From positions 1,179,501 to 1,243,500 of the forward strand of contig JAFBJZ010000344.1 of assembly GCA_016785225.1 (NCBI GenBank): 64,000 nucleotides of DNA, in the 5' to 3' direction. Under the pieces are notes generated by a model. It saw only the letters and a program-made list of their open reading frames with translations, did no database searches and had not been told where the DNA came from. The position numbers and the translations under genes are program-made. Source of the stretch: Psettodes erumei. Its lineage: Eukaryota; Chordata; Actinopteri; Pleuronectiformes; Psettodidae. Below are positions 1 through 13,407 of the stretch, piece after piece. How positions within the stretch are numbered: position 1 is the first letter of the stretch; every line of letters begins with the position of its first letter.

Positions 1-335
1 TATTCTCAAGATGCATGCAAATTGCAGTATGCTGGCCATAAATGATGATGGACATACATTAGATTATACTTCCTCTCAGTCTTCAGGTATATCCGCCATC
101 TGTCACTGAAACGTTCAGGAACTCGCTCTTTGTTCCTTGAAATGTGCGTTTGCCGATCGCAAGGTCACGCTCGAAAACAATCGAGATCAACATGTCAGAG
201 TGTTTACTACGTCTTTTTTCCTCTCCTCTGAATTCTGGCAGCATGTTTTGAAAAGTGAGGAAGACGTAGGAAGGGCTGGTGAATGGTGACTCAAAGCGGG
301 TTAAATTTGATGAATGTCTGAGGTACACTATACGA

Positions 336-338
<3 letters not shown>

Positions 339-378
<40 letters not shown>
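339..378 (+). repeat. (TG)n microsatellite
   Basis: About 20 uninterrupted TG units in otherwise unremarkable sequence. Confidence 0.95.
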
Positions 379-379
<1 letters not shown>

Positions 380-3300
380 TGGACAAACAAGTACATGGCG
401 GGAAGGTCCCAGTGCACTCGGGGTGTATTCTTCATCAGCGATTACCCAACATGCTGAAATAGACAGAGGCAGTGTTGACATTTAGATCATGTATGAGCCA
501 GAAGATTAAGGCAATGACCTTGCTCTTCTTTTTGTTGCATATAACACAGGCTCATGCTGTAAAACAACAATCACCAAAGCCCAGCCTCGACAACAGCTGA
601 GCCATTCAGCAACAAATGGCACAGCGTGCTTCCTTAATGTTTTCCAAATCTCTGTTTTTTCCTAAAGACAGTGTCACGATTACAAAACCCCCCCCCAAAA
701 AACACGGAAGCTGTTTTTTTGCAAGTAAATAAGACAACACACACACATGCACATAGCCACAAATATGAAGGACACGCAAATGATTAAAAATAATAAAAAC
801 CTCTTGGTGCTACTCAACACTTGATCTCCTGTTCTTCAGTGTGGTTGGTGAGGGTACACTGTGAGCAGGCTAACTAGCTGTACTCGCTGTCGACTTACCG
901 TAATCTTGTTTAAAAAAAACGGTTACGGGTCCGAGTGACATTTTGGTCACTCAGGCAGAAGTCAGATGGGGCTGATTCTGTGTGTAGTGCCAGTGCAAGG
1001 CCACGCAACTTATTGTTCATTGTGATAGACATTGGTACGCTGATTAGCAAGCGGATATTAGCCATGCAAAATTTGCTTCGCTTTTCAGTTGATAGCAAAT
1101 GGCTCTCTGACACACAGCAGTACGAATGTGTCCTGAAGAGAGTGGGGTGGGGGTTGGGGGGGGAGACAAAAGGCAAATGACTTCTCGCTTCCTGTGGAAA
1201 AAAATGCTGTCACAGTAACACTTCAAGGGTTCTCTGCATCAGGAATTAGACGGGCGTAGATGCTGGCGGGCGCACACGCGTGCGCTCGCACAGGCATACA
1301 TGTCCGCTCCAGATGTTGAGAGTATTTCGTTTCAGCGAGGGGCAATGCAGCCTCGCGTCGGAGAGAAGATAAATCACGACCCCTGGGCAGCGGTGAAGAC
1401 ACTTTTAGAGGCCTCCGTAAACGCACCGCGTTCACTTTGTTCCCATATGGCAATATTCACAGATGCTGTTTGGAAGGACATCCACGCGCAGAGAAAAGTG
1501 GGACAGGGGTGGTACACGGGGCCAGTTATTTTCAGTGCTCCCCATCAAATTTTATATTCTGCTCTGGGGGGAGAGTATGAAATGGAAATGATGCACTTCA
1601 TAAAATTGCTCAAGTTCATGGCATTATCAGACGTGCGCGCACCACGTCACGGTGAAGCGGCGTCGGCGAGGGCCGAGGAGCACGTTGCGCTGCCGTTACG
1701 TACGGTCGCCCGCTGACATCAACTCTGCAAAACTCCTCCGCAGAGTCGACAACATTTTCCACTTAGGAAGCCGCAGCTGAGATATTGCTTTTACAATGCA
1801 GCATGCAATTCGGAGTAGAGATGACAAGTGGAGAGCTGAAATACGACACCCCCCCTCCACCTCCAAGACACACCAGTAGAGTAACCTCTCTGTCACCATT
1901 GTGGTTTTGTGAATGACAGCAGTTTCCTGGTTCTTGACCACTAATATAGTTGCTCCTCCTTTAATCTTGATACTGAGCCTTTTTGTGCGCAGGGGGTGTC
2001 ATCAATCATTGTGTCAAATCCGTGCAGACCTCCTATGTCGTTGTCTAGTCCACCAAATGGGACAGCGTATAAACCGGCTGGCCTTTTTTTCTCCACTGTC
2101 TTAAGGGGATGAGCTCCGATTTACAACATGTCAGGCTGAAACTCATACGAAATGAGTTATTCCCATTCGGAAGCTGACTACATCTGACTTGACTGAGCTG
2201 ACCGGACCGGATCGTTCTCGCTCTCTCGTTCCGTCCACCGTTTGTTTCCGCAGAAACGGTGACAGGCCAGCCCGTCAGTCACAATGTTCAGAATGCACAC
2301 GCAGAACTCTGCCTCTGTCAGAGCCAGTGAATGAGCCCCATCTGCTGGTCTGGTGGAAGTGCTGCCATCAACATTAGAGAAATGACAAAAAAGCAAAACA
2401 TAATGTCTTGCATTCTCCTTGCAGTGGATATGGGTAGAATGAGGGCATCATTAGCCAACTTCAACGGCCGACCTAAATCTCGGTGACTCACGTGGCGTCG
2501 CAACAACATCGCATCATTTCGGCCTCTATTAGTTACGGACCTGGATTGGATAATTCCCACAGTGATGCGCAACAGGAGGATTTGGATGGCAGGGCTCCCC
2601 GTTGCGTTTCAAGCTTTTGTCGTGCTCTGTGTGAGGTGTTGTGGTGCTTTTCTTTCGGAACGCAAGACAACACGACCTCTCTGACGCCCCGTGTAGGGTT
2701 CACTGTTCTCAACACCAGGCTTTGCCATGATTCCTTCGTTTCAAAAACGTCCAAAAATGCTTATGAATCCGACTTCAAATTGACGACCCCCCCCCCCAAT
2801 CAGTTGCGGCATGAATGTTTGAGCCGGGCTTCATTATTGAAAGTGCGTGCCGTCCGCTGTGAGGGGGATATTCTCCGGACATGATGCGGGTGACCTTGTC
2901 GCTTTCAACCCATTCACGCTCCTGCCTCGCTTCGCTGGTGGATGTCACAGTGTCACCCACAGGGGTGAGGGAGGGAGAGGGAAAGGGAGAGACGGCCGGT
3001 CGACATTCCTACACGGGATGCTACTTACAAGTTCTGCATTTACACGCACACGATGCCCACCCCCCATCCCCCATACACATGCACGGCAAGTCACAGCATC
3101 CTCACGCAGATCCCTGGCAAAGCCAAAGCGATGCAACTGCTACTCCATTGTCAAGCTCCTTAACCCCCCCATCTCTACCCGAGTCCCCGCAAGCTGGCCC
3201 CGCTCTTTTCTCCTGGTTGCTGTGGCAACGGCTAACAAAGCCATCACTTTTACCAATTTCCTCAGAGACAGGTGCTGGCACAATGACTGCTTCCTCACTG

Positions 3301-3483
3301 GCTGAAAGGGGAAGGGGCAAGAGGGGTCCATGGGAACTCCAGGCGGACACTCTGAGGGCTGGCCAAGTGTCCTCCTCCCCGGGTCCTGCCGAGAAAAGAA
3401 GGCTAATTTGTTGTCCCTGTTTTCCCAGGGAGGGGGGATGCAGGAGGAAGGAGGGGGTCGGTGGCAGCGGTGGCGGTGGTGGT

Positions 3484-3512
3484 GGGGTGGGGCTCGGGGG
3501 TGGAAGGAGGGG
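3484..3512 (+). other. G-quadruplex-forming tract
   Basis: Four runs of at least four G separated by 1, 3 and 8 bases, inside a longer G-rich, purine-rich stretch (3421-3520). It fits the G4 pattern on the plus strand. Confidence 0.5.
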
Positions 3513-4428
3513 TGAGCAAGTCACAGAGAATGAGGCAGAAAGAGAGTGAGTGGATGCAAAGGGGTGTTGAACAGTTTTCAAAACAGACCGCCTAATATCA
3601 GTCTCCTCTCACTTTCTCCTGCCAGTGGGTGGCGGGGGTCCTCCTCACTCCCCTCGCTCCCCTCGCCTCCTCTCGCGCCTCCTGTTCTCCAGCCTGCAGC
3701 TCTTTTGGACCAGAAACAATAGCGAGTCATGGCATCATGACGGCAAGATGTTTCAATTTAGCGTCCGCCCAACTTTCGCTCTTTCCCTCTTTGTGTGTGT
3801 GTGTGTTCCTGGATTGTGATGAGCAGATCAGTAAAAACAAATCACTCTTCCAGTCGGTCGTCTGTTTTCTCTCACGTATGACCAAACACAAACTTTTCCC
3901 ATGGCAGGATGTTTGTCAACAGAACTTTTGTTTGTTAACCTCCACAGGATCCTTACATTGTTCCGACTGTTACGCCCCCCCGCTGGGTGTCATCACGTAC
4001 AGTATGAGGGAACCGCCATTCTACATGTGCGCTGCTGACAACCTGTCATGCAACGTTCGGCTACTACGTCTGCTAATGTTGCTAATGTTTTGCTTCAAGT
4101 CATTGTTCGCTGGTCTCTTTCAGTGTTTGGCTGGCACCCGAAAGACAACTGGTCTGTTGGCGCAGCCACAGAATGTTCATCGCTGGCTAAGGAGGGAAGC
4201 CACAGCCTTTCACCTCGAGGGAAGCCGTCTGCACACGTGTTTCGGGTCCTTAAACGCTGCGTGGGTTCGCGCGTGCGCATGTGCGTGAGCGCTTGTCCCA
4301 ATAGGCCGTGCAAACGGTTTTTGTTGGTGGCACAAAACTTTTTCAGGTCACTTGCGAAGCGCTCGCTTTCTGTCGAGGACATGCCATTCAGCTGCAAAAG
4401 AGCCCAACGGCTGTTGTGTTGGACTGTC

Positions 4429-4468
4429 TCTGTGTGTGTCTGTGTGTGTGTGTGTGTGTGGGGGGGGG
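4429..4468 (+). repeat. (TG)n-G compound microsatellite
   Basis: TG repeat with one TC interruption that runs directly into nine G residues. One of a recurrent class in this window. Confidence 0.9.
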
Positions 4469-6427
4469 TCGCACATCAGCATCTACAAGCAGTGATATCA
4501 TAGAGATAGATAGATATATGATGTACAGTACATTGATCATACCGTGCTTGGATACGATGAATCATTTTCTAATAGAATGTTTATTAAGAATAAAATAATG
4601 CTAAAAATATATATTATAGAACAAATGAATTTGACATTTTTTACCCATTGAAACTTCATTTCCCAAACACGGCCCGTTGCTTTGATTGGTTCACATTGTT
4701 CACATGTATCTGTCTTTTAGAACTTTACAAAAACAAATGCAAAAATGCATAAACGTGTCATCAAGAATGAGAGTAAGGCATGTTGAAAATGTAAAAAACA
4801 CCATAATACAGACGGTTTTGTGTTGTATTATGAGCTAAAACAATTGGAACCCTTTTGCTCTACCTTTTACGTGTTGAATGTCGTCAGTGGGTTCGTGTTC
4901 GACAAAATTGGAGAACCAAAAACGGGAGCCCTGTTCACCAACCTGCAAAATGTGCTAAATCTTTTTAAAACCAGCTATTGCGACTTTTAATCTATGTAAT
5001 GATGTCGTTACTAAAACTCAGGACCCTTCAGAGGGACCTTTGTAGAAAAATGAGACAGCCCCAGTGGAAAAAAAAAAGGTTCCGTCTGTGTTTTACGTTC
5101 ACGGCCACTGGGGGTCGCCAAAGTCAGACACTTTTAGATAAAGATGACCGCCTCCGGACAGGACATTTGAGCAGGGTGCCACAGAGTTTACGCCTCGGTT
5201 GCGATGACACATTGGGTGACCGGCGGGAACTTTCTCAGCTGACGGGGAAATCCTAAATTGTCACGCCGAGATCTATGTTTAGCATCTGTGAGGAGCCAAA
5301 CGCTGGGCCCCCCCGGAGTGAAACGGTGCCAGGTGAGACGAGTGACACATGAGCCTGTAGTTTCCACGACGGAGACAACGCAGGCCCGTACAATTCATAT
5401 AACATGTTTTACACAAATTCGTGGAGATAGTGTCAAAGATACATGTATGAAAAGAGTGGAAAGCAAGGTAATACAAGAAGAAGAAAATGCCTCCCTCAGA
5501 TAAAAAGGGGTTTTAAGAAGTGTATTGACGGGATGAGCCGGGTCAACCTGAAACCCTCAGGCAGCCCAAGGGTCGTGGACCGAAAAGGCCCCTCATTTCC
5601 GTCAGTTCTGTAACCCATGTGGCATCCCGTTGCCAGGAGGCCACATTTTGTTTGTCAGTGCGCCATGCGCAGCGGTCATGCCTCGCAAATGTGTCGAGCT
5701 GTCACTTCCAGCGACGAGCTCGTCCGTGTCGCCGGGAGGTCTGTCGTTGATGCCATGACAGCGTGTGTTTAACTTGGGCTCGGCGGCGGCGTGACACCGA
5801 GGCCACTGCTCGTTTTGAACATGGAGGAGAAGAAGAAGAAGAACAAGAAAGCCTCATAATGACTTTTTTTCGACCTCCAGTCGTTTTGGAAATGACATTT
5901 CCAGCGCTGTCCAGCGGATGTCAGCAGAGCAGCAGTTTAGGATGGGCTCACTCGGCACAGTGAGACGTCGGACATGGGCAACGTGCGAGCGTCGCAGGAT
6001 ACTCACTCATTTTCAAGCTCGACTTTGACGTTTTTTCTTTCGCGTGACCGTGTTTTGTAAAATGTGAGCTTATATAACCATGTTCCAGCTGCCGGAGAAC
6101 AATAAAACAAAACCCGCCACGGATCGGGGTCATAAGCTTCAGACTTCAAAAGGAAAAAAAAAAAACCTTTTTCTTTTGTCTTAAAAAAGAACAGCCCGAC
6201 ATTTAAAATGCCCTTTGCAGTGTGTGGATACTCTCTTTATCCCAGCCACATTAAGAAGTCATACCCATCGTGTCATGCTCAGTGAATTCGGGTCAAGCTG
6301 CTTTTTACTCACTTAACGACCGACAGGGAAGACATCATTAAAATCGGAGCCATCCAGCCTATTTTGCAATCCTGCTGCAACCTTATAATGCTTATTATTT
6401 CCTCTCACATAAATCCCAAGTTGTAAA

Positions 6428-6482
6428 GTGTGTGTGTGTGTGTGGTGGTGGTGGTGGTGGTGGTGGTGGTGGGAGGGGGGTG
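6428..6482 (+). repeat. (TG)n(GGT)n-G compound microsatellite
   Basis: TG units turn into about ten GGT units and then a G-rich end; spurious His- or Gly-rich ORFs arise from it. Confidence 0.9.
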
Positions 6483-8242
6483 GCGGCGGGGGAGACACCG
6501 ACATGCACACTTTTTGCATCTGATTCATTTTCAAAGGAACTGCTTCGGGCTTTCCGTTGTTCCTCCTGTCGGTGTTTAGAACGACACGTCGTTTCCAGCC
6601 GTCAGGGGGAGGCATTGCGCAGGGCGACGTCCCAGTCGGTCTCCTTCGGGAGTGCAGCTCGCTCCTTCCTCCGCTGAACTGTTGATCACCTTTACCAAGT
6701 GGGATAGTACAGCGTTGCGTCCGTGTGCAGACACCTGACCCCGCTCTGGCTGGTTTATGTGCGGAGCTCCTCTGCAGCTCCTGCTACCAAAAAAAAAAAA
6801 TCTCTTTTTATTCGCTCCAGAAACCTGAAAGGCCTGAACGGCGACAGCTACGGCCGGCGGAGACGACCTGCTGTCGGACGTTGATGATGAAACACGTTCG
6901 TCCTCACATTGCTTGCCGCCTTGTAATGTTGCCCTGCGCTCCTCTTCCTGCGTTTTAATGAGCCGTGTATCGTGTTAGTAATAACATGCCGAAAAAGCGA
7001 GTCGTCAGCAGTTTGCAGACCTGAGAAACAATAATACTCCCAAACATAAAAGCTTCTTTCTCGTACAGACGTTGCTTGTCAAATATAAAACGTTATATTT
7101 TATGTCACACAACTCATATTCACCCTGATCGCGCGGCAGTATCGTGTGGAGATTAGCACCAGTAACACTGGATGATGTAAAAAGCAGGTGGGGGGGGCAT
7201 ACAGCACAGAACAAACGCCGAGCGCACATGTCCTGCATATGTACACAATGTTCACGTTTGCGAGAAAAGCGGATTATGGCGGTGATATCAGAGGCCCCTC
7301 GTGTGCGTTCATCGTGACCTGAGGTCGCAGGCCGAGGCGGACGTCCAGTTGCGACGCCGAAAGGGCCTCAGACTAAATTGACAGTTTGGTGAAGTCCAGA
7401 TGCGTTCATGCCCACAGATTAATCTGCAGATTTACTGTGCCGCGCGGTGATATAATCAGTGGTGCATTACTCTCTTTCCGACCCTCTTAACGTGGACTTT
7501 TGTACGTCAAATTTGCCTTTTCCTCTCAGCTTTTAATCTATTCGTACTCTGCGTCAATGCCCTACTTCTGCTTATGCATTGTTCTATTCTGGTAACGTAC
7601 ACAGCAGGGCCGGGGATCCACACGGGCGAAGCTATAAAACACGCAGCACCCAGACGGTCTCAGCGCTTGCGAAGACTAAGTGCTGCAGATGTTTTGTGGC
7701 AAAAAATAGTACAAGGGGCAGAAGCAAACACTTTATTTCCGGAGAGGGTTTTTCTTCACAGGTGCTCGTGTTAAAAAAACAACAAAAAAAAACCAAACTA
7801 GACTTTGTTTTCCAGGAACGGGACTGTAAGTGGGTTTGCATCTGGTGTTATTTTCCTGTCTGCTGTGTCGTGTGTGCGGGAAACAGCTGAGAGACGAGCG
7901 AGGACGGCGTGCTACAGTACGTGAAATGTACATGAGGAAGAAGGGAAGGTAGAGGAGGACTTGCTTCAGAGGACAGCTGTGGGACAGCTTGCTGTATGCA
8001 AGGGGAGGAGACTATGATGAATAGAAATCCAATGAGTCATAGCAACCAATGGGTGCAATAAATTGTGCTCCCTCTATTTATATGATCTTTCGTCTGTTGC
8101 AGAAAAAGTCCACTGGTCGTCGTGCACATTCGGCTCAGTGATATTTTGCAGGATGCACTGTGGGATGAAGCCTTACCTCTTAGATTTCAGTTACGCCCCA
8201 GTCTTAGTTAGCTAGCGTCTCTTAGGAGGTGTTTCACTTTTT

Positions 8243-8305
8243 TTTTTTTCCGTTGTCTCAGCTTTGTACAACGTGATTGTACAAAGCTGAGACGATGAAA
8301 AAAAA
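8243..8305. repeat. Hairpin-forming inverted repeat
   Basis: Perfect 17-bp arms (8255-8271 and 8277-8293) around the 5-base loop CGTGA. With G-U pairs and one mismatch the stem extends through a T tract (8238-8249) pairing with an A tract (8298-8305), about 28 bp in all. It may be a palindromic MITE remnant or an RNA hairpin; the loop is short for a microRNA precursor. Confidence 0.75.
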
Positions 8306-10763
8306 CGATATCAGTCGGTCTTTGGCGCGCCTGGGCAGGATGCTGCTGTGAGGAGCACAAGAACAAACAGGAAGCCAGTGCTGCGTTGTCTGGAAATTTC
8401 AGAGAATTTCACTGCTTTACGGTTTTTGCCGGTTTCGTCGTCCTCTTGCGGCGCGGTTGAGTCCTCATTTGCACCTCAGCGGGTCGTGTCCCTCGCTGTG
8501 GTAAACCGGCCTCCTTTGGGAACTTCCCCTCACTGATTAGTCGCTTGTTTTCTACACCCCCATATCCGGGGATAAACATCCGTTCTGCGCTGTACCTTTA
8601 CCATCTTCCAGCGATCGCCCCCGTCGGCTGGCCGCGCTCCAGCAAACTCTCTTTTCTGTCATCCAGCGACTGCAGCACGGGGACGGGGCGAGAGCGCATC
8701 TGGCATCTCGATAAGTGAACGGGTGTGAGCGCAGGTGCTGCACGTACATTCAGTTCATCGCCATTCACATGTCGTTCACGTATCACAGCATCTCGTATCT
8801 GCTGCCTGAATTACGTTGCTGCATTACTGTATTGGATGTACAGTGCAGAGGAAGCAGAAAGAGACTACAGCGCTGTCGAGCTTATCTCAGCCTGCATCCA
8901 CTTTGACTCTTTTTTTTGCTTTCTAAACTGTGATTATATAAGACAGCAAGCGGTGATTTTGTTAAGATGTCCTTCTGCAGTTTTATGAAAGGCCTTTTGA
9001 AAGCGCTCTTGGGAGCGTTCGGTCTGCCAGCGTGCCAGAATTTTCTTCGCAATGCACCGTCTGTTGTCATTTTCCGATTTTTGGCAACATCCGTCGTTTT
9101 CGTATCTCGCATACTTAACAGTCGGTCGACGAGCGAACTCGCTGCAGAACGTGCGGCCTCATGCTGATGTAATTGAATAAAACATCACCATAAATAATCC
9201 AGATGTCGGTCTAAAGGGCGGTCAGAAGTGGCAAGTTGCCAGCTCTGAGATGTTCCGTGCGCCACCCGCCACAATTGACTGGTCGCGACTGACTCGTGGC
9301 CGAGAAGGGCAACGAACCCGAGGATGGCGCCGATGCTTGTTTTTACTCCCCAGCTCTGGTCGCAGTGTTTGGCAGGTGCCGTGTTACTTCTGCACAAAAA
9401 AAGAGCTACATGCAAACAAGTGTTGTTGTTTTTTTAAAAGACTTTTGTGCTTTCTCCGCCTGGGGAGAAATGTCTGTATGGAGTAGAAACAGTTTCCCCC
9501 TGTGGGTCTGTGGTGAGAATAAAACCTCCGGTATGAAAAGATGGATGGGGAGTGTCAGATGCTTTTCTTACTTTGTTATCACGATGCTTGGTTACTGTAT
9601 TGTTTTCTTGGCTTTTAAAATACTCTGCATTTGTTGTTGTTGTTGTTGTGTGAGCTGCACAGCCAGGGCGTCTGGGTTTCTTTGAAAGCCAGACATCAAC
9701 CATGAAGCATTACGATGAGAAACCACTGCATGATTCAACAGCGGTTCATGGCGATGACACAGTCTTTCTTCTGCACGTTACGTAAGACACAAATGTCTCC
9801 GTTGTTCTCTGTTGGCAGGTAATTCCGCCAGGGAACGGATCGCTCGCTCTCCTGATGTTGTGCGCGCCGCCGTTACTTTCGCGTCCCTTTGTGTGCGACT
9901 GCCGCCGTCTCAAAAGAAAATGGACCATACTGTGCACAGCGCAGAGGGTGAGGGGTGAGTGGCGTGGCATTTAATTTGCATGGTGCAAATATGCAGTTAT
10001 ATTACTGGCCTGTGTACACACACACACACAATCTGCAAACTGCAGGATATCATTTTCCCATTGCGAAGAGCAAACGACGATTACGTTGCATTTGTTTATA
10101 TCACGTATAATGTACCTACACGGTTTGTGAAAGTATGGGGTTTCCTGGAAGTAAACAAACTCTTGATTAGAGATCCAGCCCTTTGCGTTCCTGTAATTCT
10201 TCGGTGCGTCTGTGAGCGTAATTACAGGAATTTCGCTGGAATAAAGCCGGAGTGGATTTATGGGCTGCGCAGCGCTCGCTCACTCGCTTTGAACGGGGCC
10301 TTTTGAGACGGACACCGCCAAATGAGAACCTTGTGTGTTTTCCGTTAAGAGAACCTCTCTGTTTCATTTTCGTCGCCGTGCGCCTCCTCCTTGAGTTTGT
10401 CCAGTGAGGAGACAGCCAGACACCGCAGGTCCCCCTTTGACGTGAAACCTTGATCACGTCGGCCAGACTCACATTGCTCAACTAATATCTTTTACTTTTA
10501 CCCTCAGCTCAGAGTTTAACGCCTCAGCAAAATGATCACGCGGGGACAGTCAGAGCAGCGTCAAACAAGGCACGAAATCCGTCCGCGGGCAGAATCTCTC
10601 AGAATCTCTGCTTTCCAACACACACACGAACGCAGCTCGAAAAGCTCACACGGATGTTTATAGCTCCAGTTTTTTTTTCGGGGAGGGGGGCGGCTGCTCT
10701 GTGTTCCCCTTCTAATCTCATTGTCTCTGCTGGCCTCTGATCTTTGGCATTTTCCACATTCCA

Positions 10764-10775
10764 GCCATCTGCTGG
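10764..10775 (-). promoter_or_regulatory. CTCF-like core
   Basis: The minus strand reads CCAGCAGATGGC, a match to the first twelve positions of the CTCF core. About 1 kb upstream of the tandem duplication. Confidence 0.3.
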
Positions 10776-12186
10776 TCTCTCATTTGGCTGGCAGTTCCCC
10801 CGGCAGCGCGTAACTAAACACACTGCGAGCGGCCTCGGCTCCCGTTTCCCTGTCTGCCTCCGTCTGTCTCCTCCATCAGAAGGAAAGAAAGAGAGAAAGA
10901 AAGAAAGAAAAAGCTCCCCTTAATGCCAGTGTGCTAACCTTTCCAAAAAAAAAGGACACATTTAATGAGCACATCCCATTACGTGCCACAGGATCACCGC
11001 AGAAAGTGATAAACGGCTGCACGCCACCGCCTCGGAGAGAAGCTTTCTCTCCAACACGACATTAATCTGAAAGTGAGAAGTGGTCGGGGGAGTTTTTGGA
11101 GCAAACAGCTGAATATCAATACAGGTCACGCTGCCACGCAAATTAACATGACGGCAGGATAGAAGAAAAAAAAATGGAAGGAGTGATGAGCAACGAGACG
11201 CTGGTGTAATGTTGTTTTTCCACGGAGAAAAGTTATGTTTTCTTTCCTCTCTGGTTGGTTAATAGTGAAAGCCAATGCTGTGTTTGAGGAAGACAGGATG
11301 TTAAAAGGTCATGCGGCGGTTCTGTCGCTTCTGCAGTCTCTCCCCTGCATCTCCGTCACTTTCTTTCGCATTGCTTTACCTCAACTTTTTTGGGGGTTTT
11401 GTTTTGTTTTCAACGTTTTTTCAGGTTAGTAAACTGTCAGGGCACTTCCTCCGCCGTCTGATGACAGCAGCGTGACAAACAGGTGAAGAGCTATTTCGTT
11501 TCCTGGTACTACACCCTCTCGGTTGAGTGTTCAAATAGTGCGGTAAAAGTGACAAAAACACGGTTCAGTCTGACTGTTTTCATCCGCCGAAAGGCTGGTT
11601 GCCAGGAGGGCTCCAAAGGTCAGTGGTTGGGGGGGAGTTTTTCCACACAGCAATATTTGAATGACACATGTTTTATAGTGACGGCTTTGAGACAACACAC
11701 AGACACACATGCGCGCGCGCGCATCACACAGTTGCCGAGGTCGACCGCAGCCGCGTCACGCAGGGCACAGTATGACTCCCTCAGCAAACCTACTGCTGTA
11801 AATCAAAGGTGCTGGTGTTTTTACACATCTTGTTCGGGGGTGGGTTTCTTTCTTTCTTTCTTTCTTTTTTTCGAGGCAACCAGAATCCGAGAGAGAGAAA
11901 CTGGAGGAGGGAGAGGAAGATAAGGAGGGGGAATTAAAGGCTGGGGTTTCCTTGCCTCTCCCTTCTGCAGTCTAGTCAAAGTAATGACGCAGGCACATTA
12001 TATGATACCACACATACACACACACAGACACACACACACACGCACACAAAAATACACAAGTGCAATGCCGTTGCCCCAAACCATCACCCAGGATTTCGCA
12101 AACCGCCCACGGCTGCCCGACTGCATCGCTCTCTCCTCTGCTTTCTCCTTCCCTCTGGGCAAGTTCCGTCACTTCTCTCTCCCTCA

Positions 12187-12187
<1 letters not shown>

Positions 12188-12241
<54 letters not shown>
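12188..12241 (+). repeat. (CT)n microsatellite in duplication copy A
   Basis: About 27 CT units; the matching tract in copy B is 14587-14639. Confidence 0.95.
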
Positions 12242-12243
<2 letters not shown>

Positions 12244-12534
12244 TGTCTCCCTCTGGCTCTCTCTCTCTCTCAGGCTCTGTCTCAGTCTTTCTCCTCCTGT
12301 CATTCCCTCTCTCATTTCTTATTTTTTATCAGCCCAGCCCACTTCAGGTAAAAGGATTGTGTGTGTTTGTGTGTGTGTGTGTGCGTGCGTGCATGTTTAC
12401 TTATCCAGGTCCCTTTTGACCTGCAACATATTTTTTGGCAGATGAATGAACATCTTTGATTTTTAGTAGCAAGTTTGCCACCACTTTTGTGCACATGTGA
12501 AGGCAAATTAAGGGGTGTGGTCGTTGGCGGTGGT

Positions 12535-12685
12535 GTTGCCAGTCAGAGGCCTGATATCCTGCAGCGCGATGACTGGATTCAAGATAAGGAGCTATTCATA
12601 ATTTGTCCTTAGTGAATACAAACAGCCATCGGCTTTCATTCTCATCCCATAAGGCATGTCCTCAAACCTCATGCACACATACACG
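12535..12685. promoter_or_regulatory. Candidate non-coding regulatory block in copy A
   Basis: Balanced-composition, repeat-free sequence with a GATA-type site (AGATAAGG near 12580) and an AT-rich homeobox-like stretch (TATTCATAATTTG near 12594). It is nearly identical to 15214-15362 while the flanking DNA has diverged. Enhancer function is a guess from composition and retention. Confidence 0.25.
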
Positions 12686-13390
12686 ACTCATTTTTACACT
12701 TTCTTATTAATGTCCACTTACCATAACCCCATGTACAGATGTGAGGTATCCACTGCAGTAACCCTCATCATGACCAGTGTGGCATACTGCAGAGCACCAT
12801 CGGTTTGTCATGACAGCTGGTGCATAAAAGTTGTGGCCTTGAAAGTGGCTCAATTTGCATAAATCTGCCTATGAGGAAACAAAAAAAGAAAACCAAACAG
12901 GGTTAAAATGATTTTTGAAAACAGGCGTTACAGTATGGAGAGTCTTGACAGCATGTTGATTTAAGGTTCTTCATGAAAACTGGTTGATACTGAGTATGTA
13001 ATCCATTTTTATGGTTTGTTAAAAAAAAAACCACACACACACACACACAAACACATCTTGAAAATCCTTACAGATGGAGTTTGCTCAGTGTCACGGCTCA
13101 CCTGTCATCACGTGGCCTCTGCATGAAACTTGAGTGTTCTGGGAAATATTTCCTGGGTATCAATGTTACGACTCTCCGTCCCGAACCCTCAGACGTGGAT
13201 GGTAACCAGACGAAGCAGTCGCCCTCTTTGCTTCAGAGAAGTCATCGAGTTGGGAGGAAATCATGGTAACAGGCTCACGACCTGTTACTCACCGGTCTGT
13301 GCCACCTATGAGATCTGTTGTCTTCATTTCCAGCAGTGTAACAGGGCGAGACACGTAGATTATGTTGCACATGATCCCCAGTAATCGCAC

Positions 13391-13407
13391 ACAAAGGACG
13401 CCTTTGT
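13391..13407. promoter_or_regulatory. Palindromic SOX-like site, copy A
   Basis: ACAAAGG-ACG-CCTTTGT is a perfect inverted repeat of the SOX core ACAAAG with five bases between the cores. It resembles the dimeric sites used by SoxE proteins. Motif match only; binding is inferred. Confidence 0.35.

Larger units (their letters stand above)
1..11740. other. Gene-free stretch, GC/CpG-rich, many microsatellites
   Basis: No exon of a known family could be recognised on either strand. It contains TG, GGT, GAAA and poly(A/T) simple repeats, the G-rich tract at 3484, the hairpin at 8243 and a POU octamer ATGCAAAT at 15-22 at the window edge. The longer open frames here are low-complexity or shift with repeats and look accidental. 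Confidence 0.6.

Noticed and set aside
2881..3549. 222-codon open frame, plus strand
   Set aside because: Made by G-rich and GGA-type sequence; the end is poly-Gly. No similarity recognised.
3629..4288. Long open frame (219 codons), plus strand
   Set aside because: Low-complexity, Cys/Phe-rich peptide across TG repeats with no domain and no splice support; accidental.
8255..8293. Resemblance of the palindrome core (TTTGTACAA) to phage-lambda att cloning sites
   Set aside because: Only about nine bases match and the surroundings are ordinary genomic DNA; no vector sequence is present.
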